Shown piece after piece: positions 47,786-60,300 of a stretch of DNA of 64,000 nt. The notes under the pieces are model-generated. The model was not told the DNA's origin, made no database searches, and saw only the letters and a list, made by a program, of their open reading frames with translations. Numbering within the stretch: the stretch's first letter is position 1; every line of letters starts with the position of its first letter. The stretch is from Echinostoma caproni. Taxonomy: Eukaryota; Platyhelminthes; Trematoda; Plagiorchiida; Echinostomatidae. A program made the position numbers and the translations under genes. The DNA lies in assembly GCA_900618425.1 (NCBI GenBank), contig UZAN01040074.1, positions 29,621 to 93,620 of the forward strand. The letters run 5' to 3'.

Positions 47786-48199
47786 CTGAAAGGTTTACCG
47801 ACACTCCAGCGTTTACATTGTTTACACGAAGCGCGAATTTGAGATCACGTTGATACAGGAGTGGAGTAATATAAACGAGGAAATTAATAAAATTTTGAAA
47901 GAAAATTTGAACTGCGATAACTAGTGCGTTCGGTTTTATGTGACTTTGATTAACAAGGTTAAGATAAACGGGTGTGTTGAATAAAAGTGCTTTATACAAT
48001 GTTAGTAAAATAAAAATGAATTGACGACATTTCGGCTTTTGGCTATTCAGTTGATTACTATCTATATTCCCAAACACGCTGAGATGATCAGGTTCGAGGG
48101 AGTGAAGATAATTAAAAAAATCCCACGAAGGTGAAACCCGTTGTTTCGGGCCATATGTATACAAATAGTACGGTTCACATCTGTTGAAGACTTTCTGCT
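47786..48199 (-). CDS. Candidate exon of a class A (rhodopsin-like) GPCR, TM6-TM7
   Basis: A 137-codon open stretch on minus. A hydrophilic segment (FGNIDSNQLNSQKPKCRQ, the third intracellular loop) leads into FIFILLTLYKALLFNTPVYL, whose proline fits the conserved TM6 proline. A short loop (NQSHIKPNAL) and a second hydrophobic helix with FFQNFINFLVYITPLLYQ follow. N-F-L-V-Y sits where NPxxY is expected in TM7, a common variant, and QRDLKFALR fits helix 8. The frame then meets CAG|GTAAGAG, an excellent donor, with the last exon base at 47786. The upstream acceptor is uncertain; an in-frame TGA bounds the exon near 48210. Exons for TM1-TM5 were not found. Such receptors sit in the plasma membrane and signal through G proteins; the ligand is unknown. 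Confidence 0.5.
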
Positions 48200-48209
48200 C
48201 ATTGAATCA

Positions 48210-50968
48210 TCTAAGTATTACAAACAATCATTTTCGGCAGTATCGTCTCAAATAAAACTTGTTGGGTTTTGTTTTGAAGTGATTTCTCAATCCGACATCC
48301 ATTCCTTATGGGAATGATTATCGGAAGTTGGCAGCTGAACAAATCAAATAGGTCAAATCTTGTTCAGCATTATGCAAATGAATGAATAACTTTACTGGGA
48401 TCATCTTGTTAGTGGCGGCTTCATGCATTGCCACAAGTGACAGCAATAAATGATTCTACCGCGTAAACTATTGCGGATTGACTCGCAGCGAACTTAAAAT
48501 GTTACTTACCATTTGGATGTCGAAAGCAGTACAAATTTATTTCCTGGACGACCTTTTTACTGAATTGGGTCAAAGGGTTGTCAGAAGGTTCATTTGAAAA
48601 TTGAGTTTATTGATATCAAAAAGTGTGACTTCTTGAGTAATTCACGCTCATCTACTTGAATATATAAATTTTCTGTCGGATGAAATTTGTATTGATGAAC
48701 AAAATGGAGGCGAACAGTTGTTATGTCCATGATATAACTCCTAATAAGTACATACTTTGTCCCAGAGGGGACTTAAACCGTGAGTCTTTGATTAAACTGT
48801 CTACTTGTGAAACGCAGTGGTACGCCTTTCAGGGTGTGCGACCAGTTTTATTACCTCATATTGTTGCCATATAGGGAGGGTTTTGGGAGACCTAAACCGA
48901 ATAATACAACCTCCGTGCACTGTTCATACATTCTAGGTGTATAGTTTGACGCCATAGGAGTGTCCCATCCGTTGCGTGTATTGCAAGTAATTTTCTACAA
49001 TTATTCTCATAAACAACAGACACAAATACCACCATCGCGAAAGAACACTACCGCGCAAAGCAGATACACTAAAACTGCAGAATGCTCAATTTTCTATAAG
49101 TGCATGATTTGGTCGCTGATTTGCCTGTTACCAGACGATTGTACAAAACTCTGTTGGTTTCCAATGTTAGTCCTGGTGCTAAGGTATTTTGTTGCTGAGG
49201 CAGTGTGTACTAGTTAAATCTGTGTATTTACGCTAAGAGAGGACGGTACGGTCGGGATTTCAATCGATAAGTTTACCTACTGCTACGTGCAACTCATTTA
49301 TTATGATTATAATTACCATGAAAACGTGTAGTTAACGGGATACGAAAAAAGGATCAGATTACTTACTAAATAAGCTTTAATCAATCTAAAAACACATTCA
49401 ATAAAACTTTGTATTATATAGAGTTCAACATTTACCAGATTCTGCTTTTGATTATCATTTACCACTCACCATCTTATCTTGACCGTTTCTTGCAGCTGAA
49501 TGGAAAAATCAGTTAACTTTCTGCCGAATTCTCTTTTCTCACTGACTGAGCTCTTTTATCAATGTTGGCTGTTACATTCCTTTCTTGTTGAACTCGTTTT
49601 TGTCGGTGAATAAAAATTTGTTTTATGTGATCCCGATGAAAAACCGGTTCCCGCATTATATCTTGATTCTAATTACTGCATTGGTTAACGGACGCAGGTA
49701 ATTACAATTCATCGAAATAGTCAAGAATACACCAGTTGCTCTGTCTTACTTCATTAATTGTTATAATCAGTTTGGGTAACGGCGAATGTGCTCATGGATG
49801 GTCCATTTCCTTCAACGGCTTTTATCCCGTTCTTAGTATTTCCATTAAAAAAAGGTTGCATTAAAATGTTTGAATGGAAAGATCTTTCGTGAATGCAAAT
49901 TTAAACCATTTACACAAAGGCACTGAGGCGTATTCTAACGGGTTCATTTTAGTTCAATGTTCAATTTTTCCTCTGAAATATCATATTAAAATAAAACTAG
50001 AATGTAAACTGTTTACGAAAGAACTAAAATTGTTCTTCGGAATACGGCAGAATAAATGTATAATTGCAAATTAAAACTGCAGCAATTCAGTGTGCAATTT
50101 GTTTGCTGCTATATCCATATAGACGTGAAAACTGGAACAAAATATACCACCAAGAGTGTAAGCACCAAAGCACTACCCAAAATGAGATCATAGATGCAAG
50201 GAAACCGAATGGTGAAATTAGCATTGTGCTCATAAACGCTTGGCTTAGCCGCAACGAACAGAAAGTGAAGGGATTGATGTCAGTGTTTGTGACCCGCTGA
50301 GAAGAGGTTTTTCAGTTTAGCTCAGTTTAGCAATGATCCCCAGAAAAAATGTAGTGTTGTATTCAACATATTGAATTTCGTTTTATTTTTCTGTAGTGAA
50401 AACAAACTAACTGCGTAATGTTGAGTGCATTCGCTTCAGTTAATCAGCTGAATGAATTTAGACAGTTATTTTATCATAAGAACTGGACTTTGTTTACCTG
50501 ACCAATATCAAAAGAAATCCATTCTGCTTTTGAACGACATTATTTCCGTCAATAAAACTGCTATTTGATAAATATCTTTGCGGAAAAACAGTAATGTTTC
50601 TTATACTGATATAAGATGCTGGTACGTTAACTATGTTTTATTGGGAGTTGAAAGATATTAGGTTCTTAGTTACCAATCAGTTTCACTGTTTCATTTTTTT
50701 CTCAAGAATCGATTGCCTGTTGAAAGCTGACACTTAAACTTGAAACGGAGTTATTCAATAAAATCTGAATTGTATCGAGCGGAATGCGTTTCTCATTAGA
50801 GATGAAAAAAGCTGTCACCCACTGACACACTTTAAGCGAGGTGTTTAAATGGGTCTGCACAATCTTAAATGCACTCTAAAGTTGCAGGAACCGGACAGCT
50901 ATTTACCCAGTCATCCACTTAAGACAATTTAATAAGCGGTTTTCTAATAAAAAACAAAATACATAAAC
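48210..50968. other. No gene recognised
   Basis: Short to medium frames at 48680, 48960, 49874 and 50064 (plus) lack motifs. A possible fifth, poor SINE match lies near 48880-48950 (CCGTGCACTGTTCATACA, TTCTAGGTGTATAGTTTG). If the receptor gene extends upstream on minus, this would be intron. Confidence 0.4.
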
Positions 50969-51203
50969 CGGTCTTGGTAATGCACTGGAAACAAAATTGT
51001 AAGCTTTTATGACGGTTTCTTCCGAAAGGCGTCGTTTGGAACCCGGAAGCTTCTGTAGATAATTGGGTGTTGCAGTAAGAATAACGCGTACGACCATCGA
51101 ACCCATTCCTGAAGTTACCGCGTTTTCAGTGGATTTTGACTTCACTTTGACTACAAATCCAGGTATTTTTCTATTCGAACCGAGTGAAATCACCCAATGT
51201 GAT
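50969..51203 (-). CDS. Candidate internal exon, unrecognised
   Basis: A minus-strand acceptor with a good pyrimidine tract (CTGTTCTACTCTTGCTTAG, ending at 51204) opens a frame: SHWVISLGSNRKIPGFVV, KVKSKSTENAVTSGMG, SMVVRVILTATPNYLQ, KLPGSKRRLSEETVIKAY. A weak donor (CCG|GTTTAT) would end it at 50969; the frame stays open to 50903. It is rich in charged and beta-strand-like segments. No family is recognised. Confidence 0.35.
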
Positions 51204-51963
51204 CTAAGCAAGAGTAGAACAGGATCAGTTATGTGTGGAAAACTTAACATTTAGTAAAGTCTTGACAAATTTCAAGTTTCATTATCAATAACCGAACCCA
51301 GGTCGTTTAGGTTAGAGAGTTGAAAACAATCGAGATGATTATCACTGTTGCGTTGATTCCAAAATTGTGTTTTTAAAAAACGCTGATTCACACAGCCATA
51401 CCTCCTTAGTCGAAAGTTGTCCACGCGGGTGAATTACTGAAGCTGCGTGATTGCCATCGAGAAAATAATTTGTTTGCACGCAAACAAGACAACCAGAAAA
51501 CCCTAACCCCTTACCATTTCGGTCGTTATCAATAAATAATGACAAACGTACCATATAAATCCATAATCATAATCACAAATGTGGTTCTTGCAACCCAGTA
51601 GAAAAGCTCAGCCACTGCAACTGTTTGCCTGAAATCAGTGTTCTTGTGATTACACATTTTTCGGGAACGAAACTAGTGAAACTAGTGCTTGGGAGTTCAT
51701 GATTTCTGAGTGGTAATTGTGGGGGACAATTTTAACCTACATATAAAGGAAAAAGGATTTCTGATTAAACTATTCGGTGACATGTTTAATCCTATTTATT
51801 TTTCAGTCTGACATTGAAGTGATCTACAATACCAAAGTTAGAATGAGTGAAAAAGTTCATCTGTGTGAAACTTCAGTTTACTAAGTCATCTAAAATAATT
51901 CCAGCGTTTCAGATAATCGGTGAACGTTTGGTCAAATTTACGGCAAAGAACAACAACGTGAGA

Positions 51964-52209
51964 TCAAATGGCTTCCCGCATGCTGATTATAGTTTTGAGA
52001 TACAGAAAGATTTTAGCTGCAATCTCTTCCATGTTTGGTATAGGTTCGACTGGTAAAATAATGGTGGTTTGATAGTTTGGCTCATAGTCTCGTGCTTCTC
52101 TCATTTGACATTGATTAAAACATTGGCACTTTACATTGTGCATTGGAGGAAAACATTGCTTTTTTGTTCCTTGAAGCACTTGATCAACTCGCAATAGCAT
52201 TTTGGACAT
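51964..52209 (-). CDS. Candidate exon with cysteine cluster, unrecognised
   Basis: The minus frame reads LLRVDQVLQGTKKQCFPP, MHNVKCQCFNQCQMREAR, DYEPNYQTTIILPVEPIP and NMEEIAAKIFLYLK. The C-x-C-x3-C spacing followed by tyrosine and a hydrophobic strand is reminiscent of the extracellular cysteine-rich region of DEG/ENaC channels, but also of many other extracellular domains. A possible GTATCT donor lies after AAKIFL. No clear acceptor was seen, and an in-frame TAG lies 24 bp upstream of the ATG. Confidence 0.25.
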   Translation of the reverse strand: MSKMLLRVDQVLQGTKKQCFPPMHNVKCQCFNQCQMREARDYEPNYQTTIILPVEPIPNMEEIAAKIFLYLKTIISMREAI

Positions 52210-52991
52210 GTATTTACCCAGGCGAAACTATTGATGATCTGTAAAGGATTTAGGCCGATACTTTTGATTTTCAAGTCATGGTGCACATAAAACTCGGAAA
52301 AGACTTTCTCATTTTCTCATGATTGTTTTAGAGATGGGATAAATCATTTATTTCATAGAGATAAGAGTTTAATTTCTCCAATAGATATAAATACAAAACA
52401 TTTGTACATATATTAGTGACCTACTTTGGCACTGTATTCCATCACTGGGTTCTACTCAGTGCAATAAATTGTCTGATTCCTACGATACTGAATTGCTTTT
52501 CCCGGACCGTGGGTGTTCACTATTGGACATATCATGCTCATCTGCATGAACACTCACTTTCTACCTTTTGACATGATCATGCTCTTGCTTGTATACGCAA
52601 ATTCTGTAAAAGGACATTTTTCCCAAACCCAAATTTCCGCCAATCAGGGTGCACTCTTTATTGCGTTTGGCAAGAACACGTAGAAACCGGGGTGCGCACA
52701 AATACAAGCATGCACATTCACAAACGTATACACACAACACACGGACAAAGACATACACGCATGAGTATAGGTGAACTCAGCTCATCACATGCTCCTCGAG
52801 ATTTACTGATATTCCAGGATTTGGAAATTTGTAAAACTTATATTGATCATCTTTTCCGCAACTGAATTCATGATTATTCAAAATCATTTGGTTCACCGAA
52901 GCTTTTGGTGATGATTCTCACTCGGTTCACTTAATGTTGTTGCCGACCATCCGTTTCCCGGCGGTGAACAAAAGCAGAGCACTTAACTTAC
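52210..52991. other. No gene recognised
   Basis: Contains a degenerate CA-rich tract (about 52700-52765). Confidence 0.5.
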
Positions 52992-53112
52992 TGCATTTCG
53001 GATTCTCTTCGTCGCAGTTACCGGTATCTTCATACTTTGTCGTTATGTCATCAAACAACTGATTGGACGTTAAATTACCTTGTGTGACTAATACAATCTT
53101 CAATTGTATCAT
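52992..53112 (-). CDS. Candidate exon ending at a strong donor, unrecognised
   Basis: The minus frame MIQLKIVLVTQGNLTSNQ, LFDDITTKYEDTGNCDEE, NPKC runs into GCA|GTAAGTTAAG, a near-consensus donor (GT at 52991-52990). It has an acidic, cysteine-containing end. It could be a first coding exon starting at the ATG at 53112 or an internal exon with an unrecognised acceptor. Not assigned to a family. Confidence 0.35.
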
Positions 53113-53987
53113 CTTCGCGCCAATTGCTCAATCATTCAACCGGACATTATCTGCCGCCCAAGAGTCAAACAGGATTCGTTGTCAAAACCACCACAGGGAT
53201 CTGTGTTTAACAGGCACATAGTTTGTGGGCAAACCGACGAGAAATTATTTGCTGGTGTGTGTCTGCGCGCGTGCATTGTTTGCTTCCAAACTCCTGGAAA
53301 ACCAGCACTCTATGAGAACCAAGCCAGTGCGAGGTGGTGGGAATGCGATTAGGGCTATTAATTTTTTCCTTTTTCGTGTTCGATCTGACCGGATAGCAGG
53401 ATACACAAGGCCAATTTCAAACCACTGCACCAGTGACCTGGGTTTGTTCTTCTTCAAACTTCCATTCTATTGAGGTAAGCCCATGTGTACCATTCGGACG
53501 CCGTGTACAAAAAGCTAACCCCTCCGGAATGGGTTTCCAATTACATGATTACATAATTTGCTTTACTTTATAAGAAAAAAAGAAAACCAGTAGGTTAAAC
53601 ACTTTTGGCAAGTAGAATCCTAATGTATTCTGTTTCAAGAAGGGGGAAGTTTCCACAATAGTATTCCAAAAGCATCAAACAATGTAAAGTGAAAGTACTG
53701 CTGTATTCTTATGAATAAACTACAAATATTTGGACTAGAGAAAATGACCAATTAAAGTTTGTTTACAAATGCACTTTTATGTTTGTACAAAACACAATGT
53801 AGACGTGAAAATCGATAAGGTTTACAAGGTTTATCTTTCGTGAGTGATTCAAGGATTGACCTCAAAAGGGGGCATGCAGTGATGATCAGATAAGCCAAAC
53901 TCATTTCGAGGACATTGGATCCACCGAACAGGAAAATCACAAAATCTCCAGAGCATCCACAGATAACTTTTGACGACCATGATATAC
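53113..53987. other. No gene recognised
   Basis: A minus frame at 53940-53752 (GSNVLEMSLAYLIITACP) is hydrophobic but unsupported. Overlapping plus frames near 53104-53473 have no motifs. Confidence 0.4.
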
Positions 53988-54112
53988 TTGGGTAAGGTAT
54001 CGTGAGTGTTCGATCTCTTTGCCAATGCCGTAGTAGCCGTGCGACAAAGACACTATGTTATCGGTGACTTTAAAAGCATGCTCAAACTGACGGCTGAGTG
54101 TACCCCTGTAAC
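53988..54112 (-). CDS. Candidate internal exon, unrecognised
   Basis: The minus acceptor CATAATTTTCTCAG (ending at 54113) and donor-like CAA|GTATATC (GT at 53987-53986) bound a 125-nt frame: YRGTLSRQFEHAFKVTDN, IVSLSHGYYGIGKEIEHS, RYLTQ. Composition is strongly protein-like. The frame also stays open upstream to 54185 and downstream to 53937. No family is recognised. It has the same strand and neighbourhood as the exon candidates at 53.1, 52.1, 51.1 and 48.0 kb, so they could belong to one or two genes. Confidence 0.35.
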
Positions 54113-55798
54113 CTGAGAAAATTATGAAAAGCCTTGGCCTGCTCATAATAATCAGACCGACAGAGAAAATGCTGTATATTCTCATATTACAAAGTGTCTT
54201 CTTCCGACGCTAAGTGAATTTGTCTAATCATCTGTAAGGATTTCAGAAAACAACACGCATCAAATCAGTAATAAATTCATAGTCGCTAATGAGAGCGTTA
54301 TGAATGCTTGCAGTACAATCTATATGGTTGAAACAATGCTTGCAAATTCGATGCTTTGAAATTCAGAAAATCAAATTTCCACAACGATTATTCACTCACC
54401 GATTGCCCTATAACATCACAAGAAGGAGTATAGTTTTTCACTTGTAACGAAATATCCTTTCTGCACTCGTGATAAACGGTAATAGAACATTGAACTATTT
54501 TCGGAGAAATGCAACTGCTTGCAATGTTTTACCGGTTAATCTTTCAGAAAATATTGTTATAAATAGAATGGAGGAATATTTGCAGGTAATGGAATGGTTC
54601 TCTGCATTCAAAAACAGTCGTAATTCTTCAAACATTTTCCCGAATACGTTTAGCTAGGGGTGTACAGCATGCCTGAAAACCACCATGTAAAATCTATTTT
54701 CATTTATTTATTCCGTTATTTCGCTTGATAATTTATTTTTCTCACAAGAAATAGACAACAAACAAAGCCACCAGCATAAAATTCAGTCATAATTCATTCT
54801 CACAGCACAAATAATATTCCCATTACTTAATGGAGAATTGCAAAATCTGAATTTTTTATATTTAAATGTAAGTTTATTTGTGTTGATGCCTCTAACTACT
54901 TTGTCATGCGTTTTATTTATCTGCACTGCAATTTAGCTGTTTTTATTTATGCCAGCAATTGTAAATTTCCCAAGAATGTGTAAAGAATACCCTGTAAGCG
55001 GAATATACGTTGTTGGATACGACTAGTCTTTTGGACGTTATTCATTACAGATTCCTTTGCCCCCTGTAAGGTTAACTAGGAAATATCTTCGTTGCTTGTA
55101 CGAGCTTTTATTTATAGTAAATCCAGTTCATAGAGATGGATAGAAATATAGTCGTTTGTAAAATTGTCTATTGATTAGGGTGACCTTATTGAGAGATTGA
55201 TTACTGGTTGCGTCCCAACAATGGACGGCTGAACTCGTTCCTTTATCTCCTTTTTTCATGCATTAAACCAGATTATTGCCCAATGAAATCATTAGGATGC
55301 AGCATGCAGCTTATTCAGCATGAACTCCAATCAAATCCGCAAATTATACATTCAACTGTTTGGAATATCAATCATATGCGAATCAAGTGATTCCCGTTTT
55401 TTATTTTTTGGCGAATCATTCATGAGTCGTTTGAGTACTCCATCCCCGTGTACTTTTGGTGGGCATTGAATGTTGTATTTTGTGAATATCTCACTAATAA
55501 TGTTCAACAAGATAATAGATAAGTAATTTTAGTTCGTTCAATTGGATTTGTTTATTCAGGTTTTATGATTAGGAGTGCATTTTTTTTGTTCGAGTTCGAA
55601 ATGTCTTTTGGAAGACAAGTGAATATTTCACTGAATAACCCAAGCTTGCTCTTCTGTCAAGAAACTACATAACATTGAGGCATAAGGGAGAGACAGAGAA
55701 ATAACAACCTATCGCCAGAATAAATTTTACGAATAAGCGTACCGATATAGAAGATAAACACCACTAACAGCATGTTTGCGAGACTATGAAAGGATTTA
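54113..55798. other. No gene recognised
   Basis: AT-rich, short frames only. Confidence 0.5.
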
Positions 55799-56000
55799 CG
55801 ATACTGGACTGTGTGCATACAATCGGTGGACCCAGAAATTGTCTATACTTATTCACATTCAACTCGCACAATGGGCTTGGATCAAATTGACCTTAAAGCG
55901 TACAAAGATGCGAAATACGACTACTTATTTTCATTCTGTTTCAATCGTATTGAGACGACCGACGGCCGTTCCACAAAAGGGTATTGTGTCAAATGAGTAG
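55799..56000 (+). CDS. Unrecognised coding-like frame
   Basis: The plus frame reads WTVCIQSVDPEIVYTYSH, STRTMGLDQIDLKAYKDA, KYDYLFSFCFNRIETTDG, RSTKGYCVK and a stop. The internal ATG (ACAATGG, a favourable context) could be a true start. A possible donor (AAAGG|GTATTG) lies shortly before the stop. The F-S-F-C-F....T.DGR...GYC pattern looks like two adjacent beta strands of a folded domain, but I cannot name the family. A following plus frame (55984-56169) is less convincing. Confidence 0.3.
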
Positions 56001-57027
56001 TGGAAAGCGTCGCTATTTTTTTAAACCCAATCAAACATTATACATTCAGTTCATTCCAAATTTTCGGTTGATTAGGTCTGTCGCAAACAATATGTTTACA
56101 GAAATGTTTTGTGGCATAAGAAACATAAAGCTCCTATGGAAGTTCTGCTGGAACGAAAATTCACCATAAACGGGTGAAAATCACTTCATTTGAACTCTTT
56201 TATTCTTCCTCCATGTATGACACCTGAAACTCGAGTAACAAATACTTGGGTGCATAAATCCGGATTGTTTCCATCTGATACTCTTAGATAATCGGTTTCT
56301 TAAAATTACGTTTTGATATTTTTCTTGGATTACGGATGCACAAGTTATTATTTATCTTCTTAATTTTGATTGAACACACCTGTAACCCGAATTTCCAGAA
56401 GTACTCGGTTGTTGATAAATTCGCACGTTATTCGGTTTGGTAAGTAAACAGTTAAGTAAACAGTTTCCATTTTCTATAGTTATGGGGCACATCGTTGCCT
56501 TCTACTGTTTTGGGTAAAATCATTCCAACAATATTTTAGGACTTACATTTAAACGACAGTTTTACATCGCCAAGAATTGGATATACGTCTCCCGTCCGGA
56601 AGTGTAAACACTTTAAATTGCTTTGACACGTATTTATTGTATATGCAGGCTCCGATCAAACTTGTGTGACACAGACTCACCGAATCTAATCATTCAAAAG
56701 CCTGTAGTCTTGAACCGTATGCATGGGAACATGTATATGTTCAACAAAACGTTATTTCCATAAGAGCATCAACTTATAATCGATTTTATTGGTCAAACAC
56801 CTCAAAAGCGTAAGGTTTCTCGTATTATTCGATGGTTAGCTGCAGGGTTTGTGAGACACAATTGCAAGAATTGCGAATGTGTTTAGGAAGATCTACATTC
56901 CGCTGGTGATGAAACGTTTATGGTTAAATTTCCACGTTCGATGAACAAGTAAAAAAAATTCATAAGCATTTTTGATAGGCTTGACAGATTTATCTGGGCT
57001 GAAACAGAATGTTATCATCATCTGGCT
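56001..57027. other. No gene recognised
   Basis: Includes a short tandem duplication (AAGTAAACAGTT) near 56440. No motifs. Confidence 0.5.
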
Positions 57028-57300
57028 TTGGTGGGATTGGTTTTCTTTCCCCGCATTGTTATCTTGCTGGGGAAACCCCTAGACCATGCGATAAATTGTG
57101 TTCATGTTGAAATCAAAGCATTTACGCAACTCAAGGATAGAGATGCCCGATTAAAACGGTTTTTAATATGTTGCCTCACTTCTTTAAATCGGTGCGGGAA
57201 ACTGTTCGAGTTTTTATCCGGTTGAAGCATGGTGGCATTACAAGACAATTATTCAACAACCCTAAGCTTAGAAATGGGATGAAAAATTTATGCCTTTTTT
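57028..57300 (-). mobile_element. Fragment shared with the interior of the 30-kb Tc1-like element
   Basis: Plus strand here aligns with the minus strand of about 30029-30340, at both nucleotide and conceptual-protein level (FIRLKHGGITRQLFNNP here against FIQFGHGDTTGRLFNEP there). As that block lies inside a plus-strand Tc1 element, this copy would be a minus-strand fragment of the same element's 5' region. No catalytic block or terminal repeat was found beside it. It could instead be an independent repeat that also inserted into the 30-kb element. Confidence 0.4.
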
Positions 57301-60300
57301 ACAATAGGAATTTCATATTTTTCGTCCGATATATGTGGGGTGAGTGGTTTGTGGCCACATACTGTTCAATTTATTTATATAATATGAAAATCATTATTTG
57401 TTGTAGATTCAACGAGTAAAATTGACAATAACCGTTACCGAAAGTTTGTCTGTAAATCATTGATAGCTTTTACTTTCTCATCCAAACGCCAACAGGAACA
57501 AAATCTAATTCATTTTCCCGATGAATATATAATTATTTGCATTCAAAGATGAGAGGAAATTACGTCAAGGCTCGATGATCAATCGATCCTGACTCTACTG
57601 AACTAGTGTGATAACCTCTAGGTTAGCTGATTTTTGCCCGTATATTACCTCTATCTGAAATCCCTCGATTATAAGTCTATAATCAGGAGGATAATTGCAA
57701 TATAAAATGTTACACCGGACTACTGCTCAAATTCTAACCAAAAGGTAACTCAACTCAACGCCAAGCTACCAATCCGTAGAATTTCCAGATGACATAGTTG
57801 TTTTCACATCTGGATGAAATCTGTACGCTTTGGGGACCTCTAGGAAAAATCAAGGAAAACGGAAATCTGTGGTACCACCAACGAGAGCTGATCAAACGTG
57901 TCTTCCGAACCCCATAAATTATTTTTAGAGTATCAAGCTTGGGTTAGCCAAGTCACTTGTTCAGAGGCACTAGGCATTCTCGAAGGTTCCAGACAGAATG
58001 AAACAGTAATCCAGTGCTCTTTGTTAGTCATCATAAACATTTCAATCGCCGCGGATTTCATTGTCAGCATCAACATCTGTTGCTCAATCGGTTGAAACCA
58101 TCCTAATAGTGACGGAGAGTTTGAAACTCAGCGACCGTCCAGCCTTCCACATTTCATGCAGGTTCTGAAGCAAACGTTGGTTGTCTGCATTCTCCTTCCT
58201 GAAAGTTATCTGAACAACTTCATATACAAAAGGAATTCAGAAAGTAAAACAAATTCACAATCGTAATGCAGTTCCTTCAGAGGGAACCACAAGATGAAGC
58301 AAAATAAAATTGGTCAACGGGGTATTAGAAAGGAAATTTCAGTCCACGTGATCTTGCTTAGAAATAACGGTAGATAGATTCTCAGAATTTTGCTTCATTT
58401 CTACACCTGGCATTACTCAAAGTATATAATCGTATTATTATTTCTTCAACAAAGAAAAGCAAGCCAATAAACTGAAATTAATCTGGGTTTGAACCTTCAA
58501 CAAGCTGGAAATGGTTACTACCCCAATATATAAATGGTAAACTATTATTGATCGCCCTAGCCGATCTTCTGATCACGAATCTACAATCAAAATTACCGTC
58601 TCGTCTTAGTCTGACAACATTTTTCCTAATTGGTTTAACTAAACGCATAGGAAAATAACTTATTTTTTTATTTCTTTCAATTTGAAAAAACTGGAACCAA
58701 CAACTTTAGAGTTCACAAACGTTTAACTAAAAAGTGGTTCTCAAAATTCACCCAAAATAATCAATGTGGAAATAAAAGTTCATCAAATTTATTCCCTTCT
58801 CCGCATTTTTCAAACTATTTAAAATAACAGAAAATTGAATTTTAAAAATGTTGTTTACCTTCGTTATGTTTCTTTATAACCCTGACACTGTACCATTTGG
58901 AACAGGAATAAGGAATGGCAAACCGAAGCTTTGTCGCATGTGTTTGATCCTATTCCTATATATTTAACTGGAAAATGTGTATATCATTATTCGTTATTTC
59001 AATAGGTTCATTCATTTCAAGATGACTATACTTTGAAGTTTATTGATAATACAAAGAGACCTATGCAGCTAGAAATCGGTGGAAAAAATGAAGCTTCAGA
59101 ATGAGTTTCCTTATGAGTGACTTCTCGTCGATTTACTCGTCTCTTCTTGGTTGAAATATGGTGAAGAACTCTTCAGTGGATAACACGATTTATGAAATAC
59201 TTGTTATTTGTTAGTTTAACTACAATTGTCAAAAATACACACAATCAGATAAAGCCCTAATATTCAAAATTTCTTAGCCCAGTTAAAGGCAATTGTTCGC
59301 ACCAAAGTACTCCTAATCAAATCGTACAGCTGGAATTTACTTCTCAGTGTGATGAAGATGTTGCCATTTGGACGCTGTTAAAACAAAAACGACGGAAAAA
59401 CATCTGTCTCAATTCGTACCACGTGAAAGCCAGTTTGAAGCTTCCCTTTCAGTTAGGAATTAGGCACCAATAGAGCAAGCGGTAGGAGACATCTATGTCC
59501 CCTATACCGACCCTCGTCCAGAAACAATACCCCATTGTACAATGAGTACCATTGAGTACATTGCACCCGAGAGAATCTGTTCGCCACAGTAATTTTCTTT
59601 CCGTGAACTCACTAACCAGTTGTTTTGGAACACCCCTGGCACTTAAATGCCATTGCAATGTTTTCATATACCAGTGCAACGACATTTCATAATGTTCTTT
59701 CGAACCTTGGTTAACGTGAAAGCAAAACAAGGTGAACAAAATAACTTAGGCTGCGTTTAAGACTGAGTTCGAATTGTTTTCGTCACAGAAATAGTTCAAC
59801 ACCGTTTGTATTTAAAATGCTCGTTCACGTTTGCAATCCTAACGAATGTGGATTTAGCTTCTGAACACTCAAGTGAATGTATTTCGAAAGTATTTTTGTT
59901 AAAACTGATTCGTACGTCTTAGTAACATAACACTTTCAACATTGAAATGTGTGGCAGCCTTTTATTCGCTGGGTGGGGTTTGATGTTTTAAAAAAAACGC
60001 ATTCTATAGCATATCACATATTCGGAATAGGAGTATTAGTTCAGACAATTGGCCTCTAAAGGCAATTCGGAATTACTCTTACTTTTACCTACATTCTTCA
60101 ATATTTGTATAGTTTCCTGTCGCTTCTTGACTTCTTCTATCTCAGGTTTGACAATAAAATTGTTCAAAGATGACTTTTTCAGTTTCTCCACAGACATAAG
60201 CAACTTCACTACTAATAAATGCACTGGCGAATGCTAACCAACCTGAGGCGTTCTTTTACCCAACCGTTTAGACTGCTTAATTGTGTCAAGTTAATTTATT

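Noticed and set aside
51964..52209. Firm call of a DEG/ENaC channel exon
   Set aside because: Only a C-x-C-x3-C pattern supports it; no TM2 or pore motif is found downstream on the same strand, so it is left as an unassigned candidate.
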